Below are positions 7,694-16,308 of a DNA stretch of 64,000 nt, piece by piece. Each line of letters opens with the position of its first letter. Position 1 is the first letter of the stretch. The DNA lies in NCBI GenBank assembly GCA_965140735.1, contig OZ223306.1, forward strand, positions 496,001 through 560,000, given 5' to 3'. The notes beneath the pieces were generated by a model, which worked only from the letters and a program-made list of their open reading frames with translations, was not told where the DNA came from and ran no database searches. Source of the stretch: Fusibacter_A sp965140735. GTDB taxonomy: Bacteria > Bacillota > Clostridia > Peptostreptococcales > Acidaminobacteraceae. A program made the translations under genes and the position numbers.

Positions 7694-9202
7694 ATGAAAA
7701 GGGTTAAAATATTTGATACAACTTTGAGAGATGGAGAGCAGGCACCTGGGTTTACGATGAACTTATCTGAAAAAGTTAAAATAGCAAAGCAACTTGAAAA
7801 ACTAGGCGTGGATGTAATAGAAGCTGGATTTGCTATTGCATCTCCAGGAGACTTTAATGCCATAAGAGAGATTTCGAGAAATGTCGGTAATGTAAGTGTG
7901 GCTTCACTTGCAAGAACGACAAAGCTTGACATAGATAGAGCTTGGGAAGCATTACAGTTTGCCAAAAAGCCAAGAATACATTTGTTTATTGCCACATCTG
8001 ATGTCCATTTAAAGTATAAATTGAAAATGACAAAGGATGAAGCTTTAAAATCAGCTGTTGAAGGCGTTCGATATGCTAAAAGATTTTTTGATGATATTGA
8101 ATTTTCGGCCGAAGATGCTGTAAGAAGTGATCTTGGATTTTTAACAGAAATCTTTACTGCAGTTATTGCTGAAGGCGCAAAAACAATTAATATTCCGGAT
8201 ACTGTTGGCTATACGACTCCAGATGAGTACTATACTTTTATTAAAACTTTGAGAAATCAGATTACCAATATTGATGATGTTGAAATATCAGTTCATTGTC
8301 ATAATGACTTAGGTTTTGCGGTTGCAAATTCCTTGGCAGCCATCAATGCTGGTGCGACACAAATTGAGTGCACAATAAACGGTATTGGAGAAAGAGCAGG
8401 TAATGCAGCACTTGAAGAAATTGTTATGGCCATTGATACGCGTAAAGATTACTTTAATGTCTATACCAATGTGGATACAAAACAAATTATGAAGACAAGT
8501 AAATTACTTCAAAATATAACCGGTGTCAAGGTTCAACCTAATAAGGCAATCGTCGGAGATAATGCATTTGCACATGAAGCTGGCATTCATCAGCATGGTA
8601 TGTTACAAGAACGTACAACTTACGAAATTATGACACCAGAATCAGTTGGCTTAGAAATGAGTAAAATAGTCCTTGGTAAACATTCAGGACGACATGCATT
8701 TATTGATCGCGTTAAAGCTTTGGGATATGTTCTTGATTCAACAGAACTTGAAACTGCATATGCTGCATTTATTGACTTATGTGATAAGAAAAAAGAAGTT
8801 TATGATGCTGATATCGATGCCATCTTAAATAGAGAAACAACACATATTCCAGAAGTTGTAAAGCTAGAAACTTTCATGATTCATTCTGGCAAGCATATTC
8901 CTGCAACAGCAACAATTTCACTGATTATTGATGGTGTGGAATTAACTGAGGCTTCTGTGGGAGATGGTCCTGTGGATGCTTCATTCAAAGTTGTTGAGAA
9001 ATCTGTAAACAAGGACATCAAATTGATTGATTATAAAATCAATGCGGTATCTGAAGGTAAAGATGCCCTTGGAGAGGCCGTTGTTGTTCTCATGATTGAA
9101 GGTAAAAATTACAGAGGGCGTGGCCTAAGTACTGATGTTATTGAATCAAGTATTAATGCTTATATAGAAGCTGTTAACAAATCATATATAGAGATAAACT
9201 AG
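7694..9202 (+). CDS. leuA: 2-isopropylmalate synthase
   Basis: First committed enzyme of leucine synthesis: condenses acetyl-CoA with 2-oxoisovalerate. The 502-residue protein has the HMGL-like TIM barrel (FDTTLRDGEQAPG at 7-19, HCHNDLGFAVANSLAAINAGA metal-site motif, NGIGERAGN) and the C-terminal LeuA allosteric domain where leucine binds. ATG 7694 is preferred: GGAGG (7681-7685) lies 8 bases upstream, whereas ATG 7688 would be 2 bases from it. First gene of leuACDB-atl, so it is controlled both by the T-box and probably by feedback inhibition. Confidence 0.96.
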   Translation: MKRVKIFDTTLRDGEQAPGFTMNLSEKVKIAKQLEKLGVDVIEAGFAIASPGDFNAIREISRNVGNVSVASLARTTKLDIDRAWEALQFAKKPRIHLFIATSDVHLKYKLKMTKDEALKSAVEGVRYAKRFFDDIEFSAEDAVRSDLGFLTEIFTAVIAEGAKTINIPDTVGYTTPDEYYTFIKTLRNQITNIDDVEISVHCHNDLGFAVANSLAAINAGATQIECTINGIGERAGNAALEEIVMAIDTRKDYFNVYTNVDTKQIMKTSKLLQNITGVKVQPNKAIVGDNAFAHEAGIHQHGMLQERTTYEIMTPESVGLEMSKIVLGKHSGRHAFIDRVKALGYVLDSTELETAYAAFIDLCDKKKEVYDADIDAILNRETTHIPEVVKLETFMIHSGKHIPATATISLIIDGVELTEASVGDGPVDASFKVVEKSVNKDIKLIDYKINAVSEGKDALGEAVVVLMIEGKNYRGRGLSTDVIESSINAYIEAVNKSYIEIN

Positions 9203-9214
9203 GAGGGCAAAAAA

Positions 9215-10486
9215 ATGGGAATGACCATGACACAGAAAATTTTAGCGGCACATTGTCAAAAGCCGCATCTAACTGCAGGAGAATTCGTACACGTTAACCT
9301 TGATATGGTACTTGGTAATGATATTACTGCACCGGTTGCAATTGACAGCTATGATCAGATGGAAGTCAAACGTGTTTTTGACACTACTAAAATAGCACTT
9401 GTTCCAGATCATTTTACACCTAACAAGGACATTGAAACCGCTAATTTAGCAATAAAGATGCGAACATTTGCAAAGGATAACCAAATCGAAAATTACTTTG
9501 AAATTGGACAGATGGGTATTGAGCATGCTTTATTGCCTGAAAAAGGGTTGGTTGTAGCAGGTGATGTAGTTATAGGTGCAGATTCACATACTTGTACTTA
9601 TGGAGCATTGGGTGCATTTTCAACAGGGATTGGAAGTACAGATATGGCGGTTGGGATGGCGACTGGTAAATGTTGGTTTAAAGTGCCTACTGCGATCAAA
9701 GTCGTTCTAACAGGTAAACTTGAAAATTGGAGCAGTGGTAAAGATGTGATTTTACACTTAATTGGGCTTATTGGCGTAGATGGTGCAAGATATCAATCCA
9801 TTGAGTTTACTGGTGAAGGCTTAAGTAGCCTTACTATGGATGATCGATTTACTATTGCCAACATGGCCATTGAAGCAGGTGCTAAGAACGGCATATTCGA
9901 AGTAGACGATCAGACAAAAGCTTATATCCAAACACATAGTAAGAAAGAACCTCAAATTTTTAGTGCAGATTCAGATGCAGAATATACTCGGGTTATTGAA
10001 ATCAACTTAAGTGAGATTGAACCAACAGTTGCATTTCCGCATCTTCCTGAAAATACAAAGACTTTTAAAGATATTCCTGAAATAGACATTGATCAGGTTA
10101 TTGTGGGCTCGTGTACCAATGGTAGATTTGATGATTTGAAAGTAACTGCGGAAATTTTAAAAGGTCATAAGGTACATCCGAATGTTAGAATGATCATTAT
10201 TCCAGCAACACAAAAGATTTATCTTGATGCTTTAAAAGCAGGCTATATTGAAACTTTTATCAATGCAGGTGCAGTTGTGAGTACACCTACATGCGGACCT
10301 TGTCTAGGGGGGCATATGGGGATATTAGGTAAAAATGAAAGAGCAGTTGCAACTACCAATAGAAATTTTGTTGGCAGAATGGGGCATAAAAGTTCTGAAA
10401 TATATCTTTCAAGTCCAGCAGTAGCCACTATGTCAGCAATAAAAGGAAAACTTTCATCGCCAAGATTAGTTAATAAAGGGGAGTAA
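9215..10486 (+). CDS. leuC: 3-isopropylmalate dehydratase large subunit
   Basis: Aconitase-family [4Fe-4S] enzyme that, with LeuD, isomerises 2- to 3-isopropylmalate. The 423-residue length is that of the short bacterial/archaeal type rather than the ~466-residue E. coli type. Cluster cysteines are visible in VGSCTNGR (about residue 299) and CGPCLGG (about 359 and 362). The ribosome site AGGAGGG is 7 to 8 bases ahead of ATG 9215. leuD follows after 2 bases, consistent with a stoichiometric complex. Confidence 0.96.
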   Translation: MGMTMTQKILAAHCQKPHLTAGEFVHVNLDMVLGNDITAPVAIDSYDQMEVKRVFDTTKIALVPDHFTPNKDIETANLAIKMRTFAKDNQIENYFEIGQMGIEHALLPEKGLVVAGDVVIGADSHTCTYGALGAFSTGIGSTDMAVGMATGKCWFKVPTAIKVVLTGKLENWSSGKDVILHLIGLIGVDGARYQSIEFTGEGLSSLTMDDRFTIANMAIEAGAKNGIFEVDDQTKAYIQTHSKKEPQIFSADSDAEYTRVIEINLSEIEPTVAFPHLPENTKTFKDIPEIDIDQVIVGSCTNGRFDDLKVTAEILKGHKVHPNVRMIIIPATQKIYLDALKAGYIETFINAGAVVSTPTCGPCLGGHMGILGKNERAVATTNRNFVGRMGHKSSEIYLSSPAVATMSAIKGKLSSPRLVNKGE

Positions 10487-10488
10487 TC

Positions 10489-10980
10489 ATGAAGATATTC
10501 AAATATGAAGACAACGTAGATACAGATGTTATTATACCAGCAAGATATTTAAATATAACAGATCCAGCACATTTAGCAGAACATTGTATGGAAGATATAG
10601 ATCAAAATTTTAGTAAAAACGTAGAAAAAGGGGATATCATTGTTGCTGGAGATAACTTTGGGTGCGGCTCTTCTCGTGAGCATGCCGTTATTGCGATAAA
10701 GGCTTCTGGGATCAGATGTGTTATTGCAAAGAACTTTGCACGAATATTTTTTAGAAATGCTTTAAATTTAGGGCTTACAATTATAGAATGTGAATCAGCG
10801 GCTGAAGCATTATCGGCTAATGATGAGATTGTAGTAGATGTTGAAAAAGGCGAAATAAAGCGGTTAAGTGATCAGAAAATATTTAATTTTCAGCCTTACC
10901 CAGATTTTTTACTCAATATGATACAGAACGATGGGTTAATCAATACAACGAAGAAAACATTAAAAGAGGAGGCCAACTAA
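10489..10980 (+). CDS. leuD: 3-isopropylmalate dehydratase small subunit
   Basis: Swivel-domain subunit partner of LeuC. The 163-residue protein begins with the typical YEDNVDTDVIIPARYLN and carries GDNFGCGSSREHAVIAIKASG, the substrate-recognition block, and IIAKNFARIFFRNALNLGL. The short length fits the partner of the short LeuC type. It ends 3 bases before leuB and lies in the middle of the leucine operon. Confidence 0.96.
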   Translation: MKIFKYEDNVDTDVIIPARYLNITDPAHLAEHCMEDIDQNFSKNVEKGDIIVAGDNFGCGSSREHAVIAIKASGIRCVIAKNFARIFFRNALNLGLTIIECESAAEALSANDEIVVDVEKGEIKRLSDQKIFNFQPYPDFLLNMIQNDGLINTTKKTLKEEAN

Positions 10981-10983
10981 TCT

Positions 10984-12051
10984 ATGAATTCTTATAAAAT
11001 TGGTATTCTCAAAGGGGATGGCATAGGTCCAGAAATAGTAGATGAAGGGATTAAAATCATTAATAAGGTAGCTTTACTCAATAATTTTAAGGTAGAATTT
11101 ATTGATGAAAAAATAGGTGGTGATGCTATTGACACTTATGGAATTCCTATAACAGATGAGACTTTAAATGTACTAGGGGGATGTGATGCAATTTTGATGG
11201 GATCAGTAGGTGACCCAAAGTATGATAAAATTGCGCCTGAACTTCGACCTGAAAAAGCACTTTTAAAAATGCGCAAGACATTAGGTCTTTTCGCAAATAT
11301 AAGACCTGCACGTCTATATGAGGCTTTAAAAGGACATTCACCACTTAAGCCAAGCATTTTAAATGGTAATTTAGATATTTGTGTTGTGAGAGAACTTAAT
11401 GGTGGTATTTACTTTGGTAAGCAAGTGGAAAGTGAAGATGGTCAAGAAGCCTCGGATTTAATGTCTTACAGCGTGCCAGAAGTAAAAAGAATTGCAAAAA
11501 TTGCATTTGAAATGGCAATGACTCGGGACAAAAAGGTTACAAGTGTTGATAAGGCAAATGTTCTTTCTAGTTCTAGACTTTGGCGTAAAACAGTTATAGA
11601 AGTCTCTAAAGATTTTCCTGAAGTGACATTAGAACATCTCTATGTGGATAATGCAGCTATGCAATTGATTATAAATCCGATGCAATTTGATGTGCTCTTG
11701 ACAAGTAATCTATTTGGTGATATTTTATCAGATGAAATGAGTGTTCTTACGGGGTCTATTGGTCTCTTGCCAAGTGCATCAATAAATGAGAGCAAATTGG
11801 GACTGTATGAACCAATACACGGCTCTGCACCAAGTATTGCAGGGCAAAATATAGCAAATCCGATTGCAACTATTTTATCTGTGGCAATGATGTTTAGATA
11901 TTCGCTCAAGCGACATGATTGTGCAGATCAAATCGAAAATGCCGTTATGAAGGTGTTAGATGCTGGCCACCGGACGACTGATTTAGCAAGTCAAGATCAG
12001 AATGCATTGAGTACATCTGAAATAGGAGATTTAATAGCGGAGGCTTTATGA
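10984..12051 (+). CDS. leuB: 3-isopropylmalate dehydrogenase
   Basis: NAD-dependent oxidative decarboxylase giving 2-oxoisocaproate. The 355-residue protein has GDGIGPEIVDEG at the N-terminus, the RELNGGIYFG block with Arg and Tyr for substrate and catalysis, DKANVLSSSRLWR, and the metal-binding SNLFGDILSDEMSVLTGSIGLLPSAS signature, all as in LeuB. The AGGAGG of the leuD 3' end serves as ribosome site. Its stop overlaps the start of the next gene by 4 bases (ATGA), coupling the alkyltransferase-like gene to the leu operon. Confidence 0.96.
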   Translation: MNSYKIGILKGDGIGPEIVDEGIKIINKVALLNNFKVEFIDEKIGGDAIDTYGIPITDETLNVLGGCDAILMGSVGDPKYDKIAPELRPEKALLKMRKTLGLFANIRPARLYEALKGHSPLKPSILNGNLDICVVRELNGGIYFGKQVESEDGQEASDLMSYSVPEVKRIAKIAFEMAMTRDKKVTSVDKANVLSSSRLWRKTVIEVSKDFPEVTLEHLYVDNAAMQLIINPMQFDVLLTSNLFGDILSDEMSVLTGSIGLLPSASINESKLGLYEPIHGSAPSIAGQNIANPIATILSVAMMFRYSLKRHDCADQIENAVMKVLDAGHRTTDLASQDQNALSTSEIGDLIAEAL

Positions 12052-12347
12052 ATCCATTTACCTTAGCCGTCATTGATAATATTTCGAAAATTCCAAAGGG
12101 GCGTATTTCTACTTATGGTAGGATTGCCGAATTATCTGGTAATCCTAGAGCAGCTAGGCAAGTGTCTAGAATTCTCAGCACTATGAGCGATAAGTATAAA
12201 CTGCCATGGCATAGAGTTATAAATTCTCAGGGAAAAATTTCTTTAAAGCCAGGTATGGGATATGAAGAACAAAGACGTTTACTTGAGGATGAAGGGATAG
12301 AATTTGATTTGCAGGGAAATGTGGACTTAAAAAAGTACATTGTTTAA
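12048..12347 (+). CDS. Alkyltransferase-like (ATL) DNA-damage sensor protein
   Basis: A 99-residue protein consisting only of the DNA-binding domain of O6-alkylguanine-DNA alkyltransferase. The active-site motif PCHRV is PWHRV here (W54), the hallmark of ATL proteins, which bind O6-alkylguanine, flip the base and hand the lesion to nucleotide-excision repair instead of removing the alkyl group. The helix-turn-helix (GNPRAARQVSRIL) and the tyrosine Y23 that helps flipping are present. It overlaps leuB by 4 bases, an unexpected position for a DNA-repair gene. Inference: expression follows leucine starvation unless there is an internal promoter. Confidence 0.9.
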   Translation: MNPFTLAVIDNISKIPKGRISTYGRIAELSGNPRAARQVSRILSTMSDKYKLPWHRVINSQGKISLKPGMGYEEQRRLLEDEGIEFDLQGNVDLKKYIV

Positions 12348-12351
12348 AATA

Positions 12352-12400
12352 AAAAAGATTCCTAAAAAGCGTTTGTAAAGCGTTCTTTAGGAATCTTTTT
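12352..12400 (+). terminator. Terminator of the leu operon (works both ways)
   Basis: A 15-bp perfect stem AAAAAGATTCCTAAA (12352-12366) / TTTAGGAATCTTTTT (12386-12400), with T runs on both strands, separates the leu operon from the convergent threonine ammonia-lyase gene. Confidence 0.85.
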
Positions 12401-12460
12401 CTACTGACTGGATTATTCTGGCTAGAGGATTATTTCTTGTCTAACAAAACGCGGTATGAT

Positions 12461-13678
12461 TTAATAGACTCGATTGACTTGATAGCCAATTTGATGAAGT
12501 TCATCCGTAATTTGCTGGATGTGATCATGTCCATTGGTCTCCACTGTTACCTGAAGTTGAACATGCATAAAACGATCTAAATTCATAAATTGATTGTGAT
12601 CTAATTTAATAACATTTGCTTTTAAATCGGAGAGCACTTGTGAAATTTTAAGAAGTTGACCAGGTGTATCTGGTAATTCCACTGAGAAGCAAAAGATGCG
12701 TCCACGGCTCGACAAGCCTTTATTAATCATAGCGGAAACAGTGACCACATCAATATTACCACCAGATAAAACGCAGACGATTTTCTTGTCTTTAACTTTA
12801 AAGTTCTTGAGTGCTGCTATGGTTAAAGCACCTGCATTTTCAGCCACTATTTTGTGTTTTTCAATTAATAAAAGGAAAGCCTCCATAATATCATAATCGT
12901 TTACAGCGATGATGCCATCAACATATTGCTTGTTGATATCAAATGTGAGCTTGCCAACTTCTTTGACTGCAACGCCATCTGCAATGGTATGTGTGTTGCT
13001 GAGTTTTACCACAGAGCCCTTGTCGAGTGAGGTTTTCATAGACATGGCACCTTCTGGTTCTACGCCAAAGACTTTACAGTTTGGGTTGATGGACTTAATC
13101 GCATATGCAATCCCAGCGATTAATCCGCCACCGCCCACAGGAACAAGAACGTAATCTGCATCTGGTAATTCGTTTAAAATCTCAAGTCCGATGGTACCTT
13201 GACCAGCGATAACGTCATAATCATCAAAAGGATGAATAAAAGTATAGCCCATTTTCTCTTGAATTTCACAGGCCTTATCATAAGCTTCTTCATAACAGTC
13301 GCCATGTAAAATCACGTCTGCACCATATGCTTTTGTTGCATTTACTTTAATAAGAGGCGTCGCTGTAGGCATAACGATAGTTGCTTTACAACCAGCAGCT
13401 TGAGCAGCCATAGCAACACCTTGAGCGTGGTTTCCAGCAGATGAAGCCACGACACCTTTGTCAAGGTGATCACTATTGAGTTGTGTAATTTTGTTAAAGG
13501 CACCTCTGATTTTAAAAGATCCTGTCTTTTGTAAATTTTCAGGTTTGATATAGATTTGATTTGAAAACTCTTCACTAAAAATATTACTGTAGATCAAATG
13601 CGTTTCGTTTATAACAGGTTTTAAACGATCTACAGCCTCGTTAATCATTAACTTAGATAATCCTTTTTGTGCGCTCAT
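12461..13678 (-). CDS. ilvA: Threonine ammonia-lyase (biosynthetic, isoleucine pathway)
   Basis: PLP enzyme that deaminates threonine to 2-oxobutyrate, first step of isoleucine synthesis. The 405-residue protein has the PLP lysine in TGSFKIRGAFNK (K56), the SAGNHAQGVA and VPVGGGGLIAG phosphate-binding loops, and a C-terminal ACT domain from about residue 330. By architecture alone it could be the catabolic TdcB type, but the isoleucine T-box upstream argues for a biosynthetic role. The AGGTAG/GGAGG ribosome site precedes ATG 13678. Monocistronic on the minus strand. Confidence 0.92.
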   Translation of the reverse strand: MSAQKGLSKLMINEAVDRLKPVINETHLIYSNIFSEEFSNQIYIKPENLQKTGSFKIRGAFNKITQLNSDHLDKGVVASSAGNHAQGVAMAAQAAGCKATIVMPTATPLIKVNATKAYGADVILHGDCYEEAYDKACEIQEKMGYTFIHPFDDYDVIAGQGTIGLEILNELPDADYVLVPVGGGGLIAGIAYAIKSINPNCKVFGVEPEGAMSMKTSLDKGSVVKLSNTHTIADGVAVKEVGKLTFDINKQYVDGIIAVNDYDIMEAFLLLIEKHKIVAENAGALTIAALKNFKVKDKKIVCVLSGGNIDVVTVSAMINKGLSSRGRIFCFSVELPDTPGQLLKISQVLSDLKANVIKLDHNQFMNLDRFMHVQLQVTVETNGHDHIQQITDELHQIGYQVNRVY

Positions 13679-13707
13679 TTTACTACCTCCACAGATTTTG
13701 TTGTCTT

Positions 13708-13807
13708 AACAACATTTGAGCCATCTCTCGATGCCTCAAACCGATTTTCACTGACGCTGTTTGAAGTTGAACACCCCTCATCACAGCTTTCGGCTCAAAT
13801 CTTGTTG
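13708..13807 (-). repeat. ~100-bp repeat with inverted ends, copy 3
   Basis: Same element as the two copies at 38.7-38.9 kb, in the same sense as the downstream gene (here minus). Ends are CAACAAGATTTGAGCC and GGCTCAAATGTTGTT. It sits between the T-box terminator and the ilvA start codon. Even the terminator tail before it (TTTATTAAAACAACAAG) is shared with the cobalamin-operon copies. An inner stem (plus coordinates 13734-13741 with 13759-13766) has changed one base but keeps pairing through G-U. A short CAACAAAATCTG just before the ilvA ribosome site may be the relic of a second tandem copy. Confidence 0.88.
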
Positions 13808-13813
13808 TTTTAA

Positions 13814-14070
13814 TAAAAAAATCCCGTCCTTATAATAAGGACGAGATTGACTCGCGGTACCACCTTAATTGCATACACCACTCTTCGGTTCTAATAAACC
13901 TAAGCCTTTAACGGGGCTAAACGTTATACCTTACTAAACTTCAGATATAAAGCTCAGGAGGGATATGAATTCTAATTGTTTTATAACGGTTCTCAGCAAT
14001 CCCGTTTCTCTGTAATAAAAATGATCAGATCAAGTCTCCATCAACGCTGTTGTAGATAAATACTATATTT
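13814..14070 (-). promoter_or_regulatory. T-box riboswitch, isoleucine specifier (ATC), in front of ilvA
   Basis: Read on the minus strand: specifier region ATTCATATCCCTCCTGAG with ATC (plus 13962-13964) at the same distance from TGAG as in the argS and leuA leaders; T-box AGGTGGTACCGCGAG (13852-13865); terminator ATCTCGTCCTTA/TAAGGACGGGAT followed by seven T (13814-13847). Ile specifier plus threonine ammonia-lyase is a coherent pair. Confidence 0.93.
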
Positions 14071-14076
14071 CTGATT

Positions 14077-14105
14077 ATATTACCAAAATGTAACGACTCT
14101 GTCAA
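14077..14105 (-). promoter_or_regulatory. Promoter of the ilvA T-box transcript
   Basis: On the minus strand TTGACA (14100-14105), 17-base spacer, TAATAT (14077-14082). The -35 box overlaps the TGA stop codon of the upstream histidine kinase gene, so the promoter begins inside that gene. Confidence 0.78.
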
Positions 14106-15475
14106 CTAAAATAAATACAAAATTCTGATCCCTTGTCAAGTTGGCTCTGTGCTTTAACTTTAAACCCATGTGCATCGCAGATTGCTTTTGTAACTGCGAG
14201 CCCAATACCAAGTCCACCAGTCTTCCTGCTTCTTGAACTGTCTGAGCGATAGAAACGTTCAAAGATGTAGGGGAGATCATCATTTGAAATACCAATGCCT
14301 TGATCTGAAATACAAAATATAGATTTATTTTCTAAAGTGGATAAACGGACACTTATCTGGCTATCATTGGGTGAATATTTCACTGCATTAGACAATAAGT
14401 TGACCAAAACTTGAATCATGCGATCTTCATCGTAATCCAGTTGAAATTGACTTGGAAGTTCGCTTTTTAGTGTGATATTGTGATCTTCAAGTAAAACTTC
14501 AAAACTCGAGAGCACCTTATGGATCGTGCTGACAAAATCATGAGAACTTATATTCAATTCCAGAGAGTTTTCAACCACTGATAATTCATTGAGTTCATCG
14601 ATGAGCCTCGTAAGTCTTAAAATTTCATCATTACATTTGAGAAGTTTTTCTTCACTGGGAAGCCAGACGCCATCAACAAAGGCCTCAATATGACTTCTGA
14701 GAATAGAAAGAGGGTTTCTGAGTTCGTGAGCGATATCCGTTGTTAGTCTTTTTCTAAGTGCATCTTGAGCACTTAATTTATCATTAAGCATTGATAAGGA
14801 ATGATTTAGTGCATCAATTTCTTGGAAATCAGTTTCAATTGCTTTAAAATCATTATACCTTTCAAGTTCGATTTGTTTAGTATTATCAATAAGTGCAGAA
14901 ATAGGCGTTGTAATTTTTTTAGATTGATAATTGGCATAAAAAATGCTGAAAAATGCAGTTACAAGCAACGTGATAAAGAAGACACTATTCAGTGCGAAAA
15001 TAAATTGACTTTCAAGTGCCGAGGAGATCATATCTGGCCGACGACCTATTTCTAAAGTATAGAGTAGTTGACCACTGGGGGCTTTTATGTCATAAGGAGT
15101 AAAGTTTAAGAGTGACACATCCACTTTGGCTTGATTTGCCATACCTTTGCCTTTGCCATATCCCATGCCGGTGGTTCCACTGTCCATAATAAGTGTACTC
15201 TTGTTATCATTAAAGAGTCTGAGATAAACATTGTTTGAAGAGGAAAGTGCACGAAAATTTTGATTGTTCAGTGCATCTTCATAGATGAGTGTTTCTACAG
15301 AGTCTAAAATTTGCAAATTATTCTCAATGATTTGCTCGCTTAAATAATGACCAAAAAAGTATTTTACAGATAAATTACCAACAATGGTGACAACCAAAAG
15401 AGTTGAAAATGCAATAATGAGAAAATGATTTCTAAGATAACTTTGATAATATTTTTTCGAATCTAATTTGGACAT
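14102..15475 (-). CDS. Sensor histidine kinase (two-transmembrane, HAMP)
   Basis: Membrane sensor kinase of 457 residues. TM1 is at about 18-33 and TM2 at about 160-181, enclosing an external domain of ~125 residues; HAMP follows, then the dimerisation domain with DIAHELRNPLS (phosphorylated H250) and an HATPase domain (NLLSNAVKYSP, DQGIGISNDD, GGLGIGLAV). The external loop contains a Gly/Met/Lys-rich stretch GMGYGKGKGM at 103-112, a composition also found in the secreted DUF2680 protein two genes upstream. It starts 8 bases after the response regulator stop and is its obvious partner. Signal unknown; metal, envelope stress or the DUF2680 protein are possibilities. Confidence 0.93.
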   Translation of the reverse strand: MSKLDSKKYYQSYLRNHFLIIAFSTLLVVTIVGNLSVKYFFGHYLSEQIIENNLQILDSVETLIYEDALNNQNFRALSSSNNVYLRLFNDNKSTLIMDSGTTGMGYGKGKGMANQAKVDVSLLNFTPYDIKAPSGQLLYTLEIGRRPDMISSALESQFIFALNSVFFITLLVTAFFSIFYANYQSKKITTPISALIDNTKQIELERYNDFKAIETDFQEIDALNHSLSMLNDKLSAQDALRKRLTTDIAHELRNPLSILRSHIEAFVDGVWLPSEEKLLKCNDEILRLTRLIDELNELSVVENSLELNISSHDFVSTIHKVLSSFEVLLEDHNITLKSELPSQFQLDYDEDRMIQVLVNLLSNAVKYSPNDSQISVRLSTLENKSIFCISDQGIGISNDDLPYIFERFYRSDSSRSRKTGGLGIGLAVTKAICDAHGFKVKAQSQLDKGSEFCIYFS

Positions 15476-15483
15476 AAGTCACC

Positions 15484-16170
15484 TCACGAATCTTTAGAGA
15501 TAAATTTGTAGCCGACACCATAAACTGTTTTAATGTACTTTGGTTCTTTAAGATCGTCTTCTATTTTTTTGCGTATATTTTTGATGTGTGTATCAATCGT
15601 GCGATCGTAACCAATATAGTCATAACCCATTGTAATTTCAATGAGTTGCTCTCTTGTGAAAGTACGGTTTGGATTTTCAGCAAAGACCATCAAAATATCG
15701 AACTCAATTTTTGTCAGATATATTTCTTCATTATCTTTTATAACTGTATGTGCTGTTTTGTCAATGATAATGCGGTTATGGTCAAAAGCAAATGATTCAC
15801 TTGTCGTTTGTTTATAAACTCTTTTGGAGATAGATTTGATGCGCATAATAAGTTCTCTTAAACTAAAGGGTTTGGTGATATAGTCATCTGCACCAAGTGC
15901 CAAGCCGTTGATCTTATCATCTAAACTTGATTTTGCAGTGAGCATAATGATAGGGACATCAGAACTTTCTCTAAAGAGGCGACATAATTCTTCACCATGC
16001 AAATCAGGTAGCATAAGATCCATAATAACGAATTCGAAAGTTTCTGCCTTGAATTTGTTGAGTGCCTCTATGCCGGTGAGGGCAGTAACGACTTCGTAGC
16101 CTTCTTTTAGTAAATAATCTCTGGTGACTTCTAATAAGTCTTTTTCATCTTCTATCACTAGTATTTTCAT
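15484..16170 (-). CDS. OmpR/PhoB-family response regulator
   Basis: A 228-residue transcription factor with an N-terminal receiver (MKILVIEDEKDLLEV acidic pocket, phospho-Asp in FVIMDLMLPDLHG, conserved T and K in IIMLTAKSS and DDYITKPFS) and a C-terminal winged-helix DNA-binding domain (YDRTIDTHIKNIRKKI, YIKTVYGVGYKF). ATG 16170 is used because AGGAG lies 8 bases upstream; a longer frame to 16242 has no ribosome site. Forms a two-component pair with the following kinase. Likely target: the direct repeat ahead of the DUF2680 gene. Confidence 0.93.
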   Translation of the reverse strand: MKILVIEDEKDLLEVTRDYLLKEGYEVVTALTGIEALNKFKAETFEFVIMDLMLPDLHGEELCRLFRESSDVPIIMLTAKSSLDDKINGLALGADDYITKPFSLRELIMRIKSISKRVYKQTTSESFAFDHNRIIIDKTAHTVIKDNEEIYLTKIEFDILMVFAENPNRTFTREQLIEITMGYDYIGYDRTIDTHIKNIRKKIEDDLKEPKYIKTVYGVGYKFISKDS

Positions 16171-16224
16171 AAAAATCACTCCTAATTCTTTTATTAAATC
16201 TGATTGATTGTAATAATGTATGCT

Positions 16225-16262
16225 AAAAATAGCATGGAACACAGGTGCGTTACATGCTATTT
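16225..16262 (-). terminator. Terminator between the DUF2680 gene and the response regulator gene
   Basis: Minus strand stem AAATAGCATG/CATGCTATTT (16253-16262 with 16227-16236) followed by T5. A second hairpin, GATGAAACA/TGTTTCATC (16279-16299), precedes it. Together they probably reduce read-through from the abundant secreted-protein message into the regulator genes. Confidence 0.6.
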
Positions 16263-16308
16263 CGGTCTTCTATGTAAAGATGAAACAGAATGTTTCATCT
16301 CAAATATA

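Noticed and set aside
14080..14295. Second minus-strand frame overlapping the histidine kinase C-terminus
   Set aside because: Out-of-frame shadow of the HATPase domain and promoter region.
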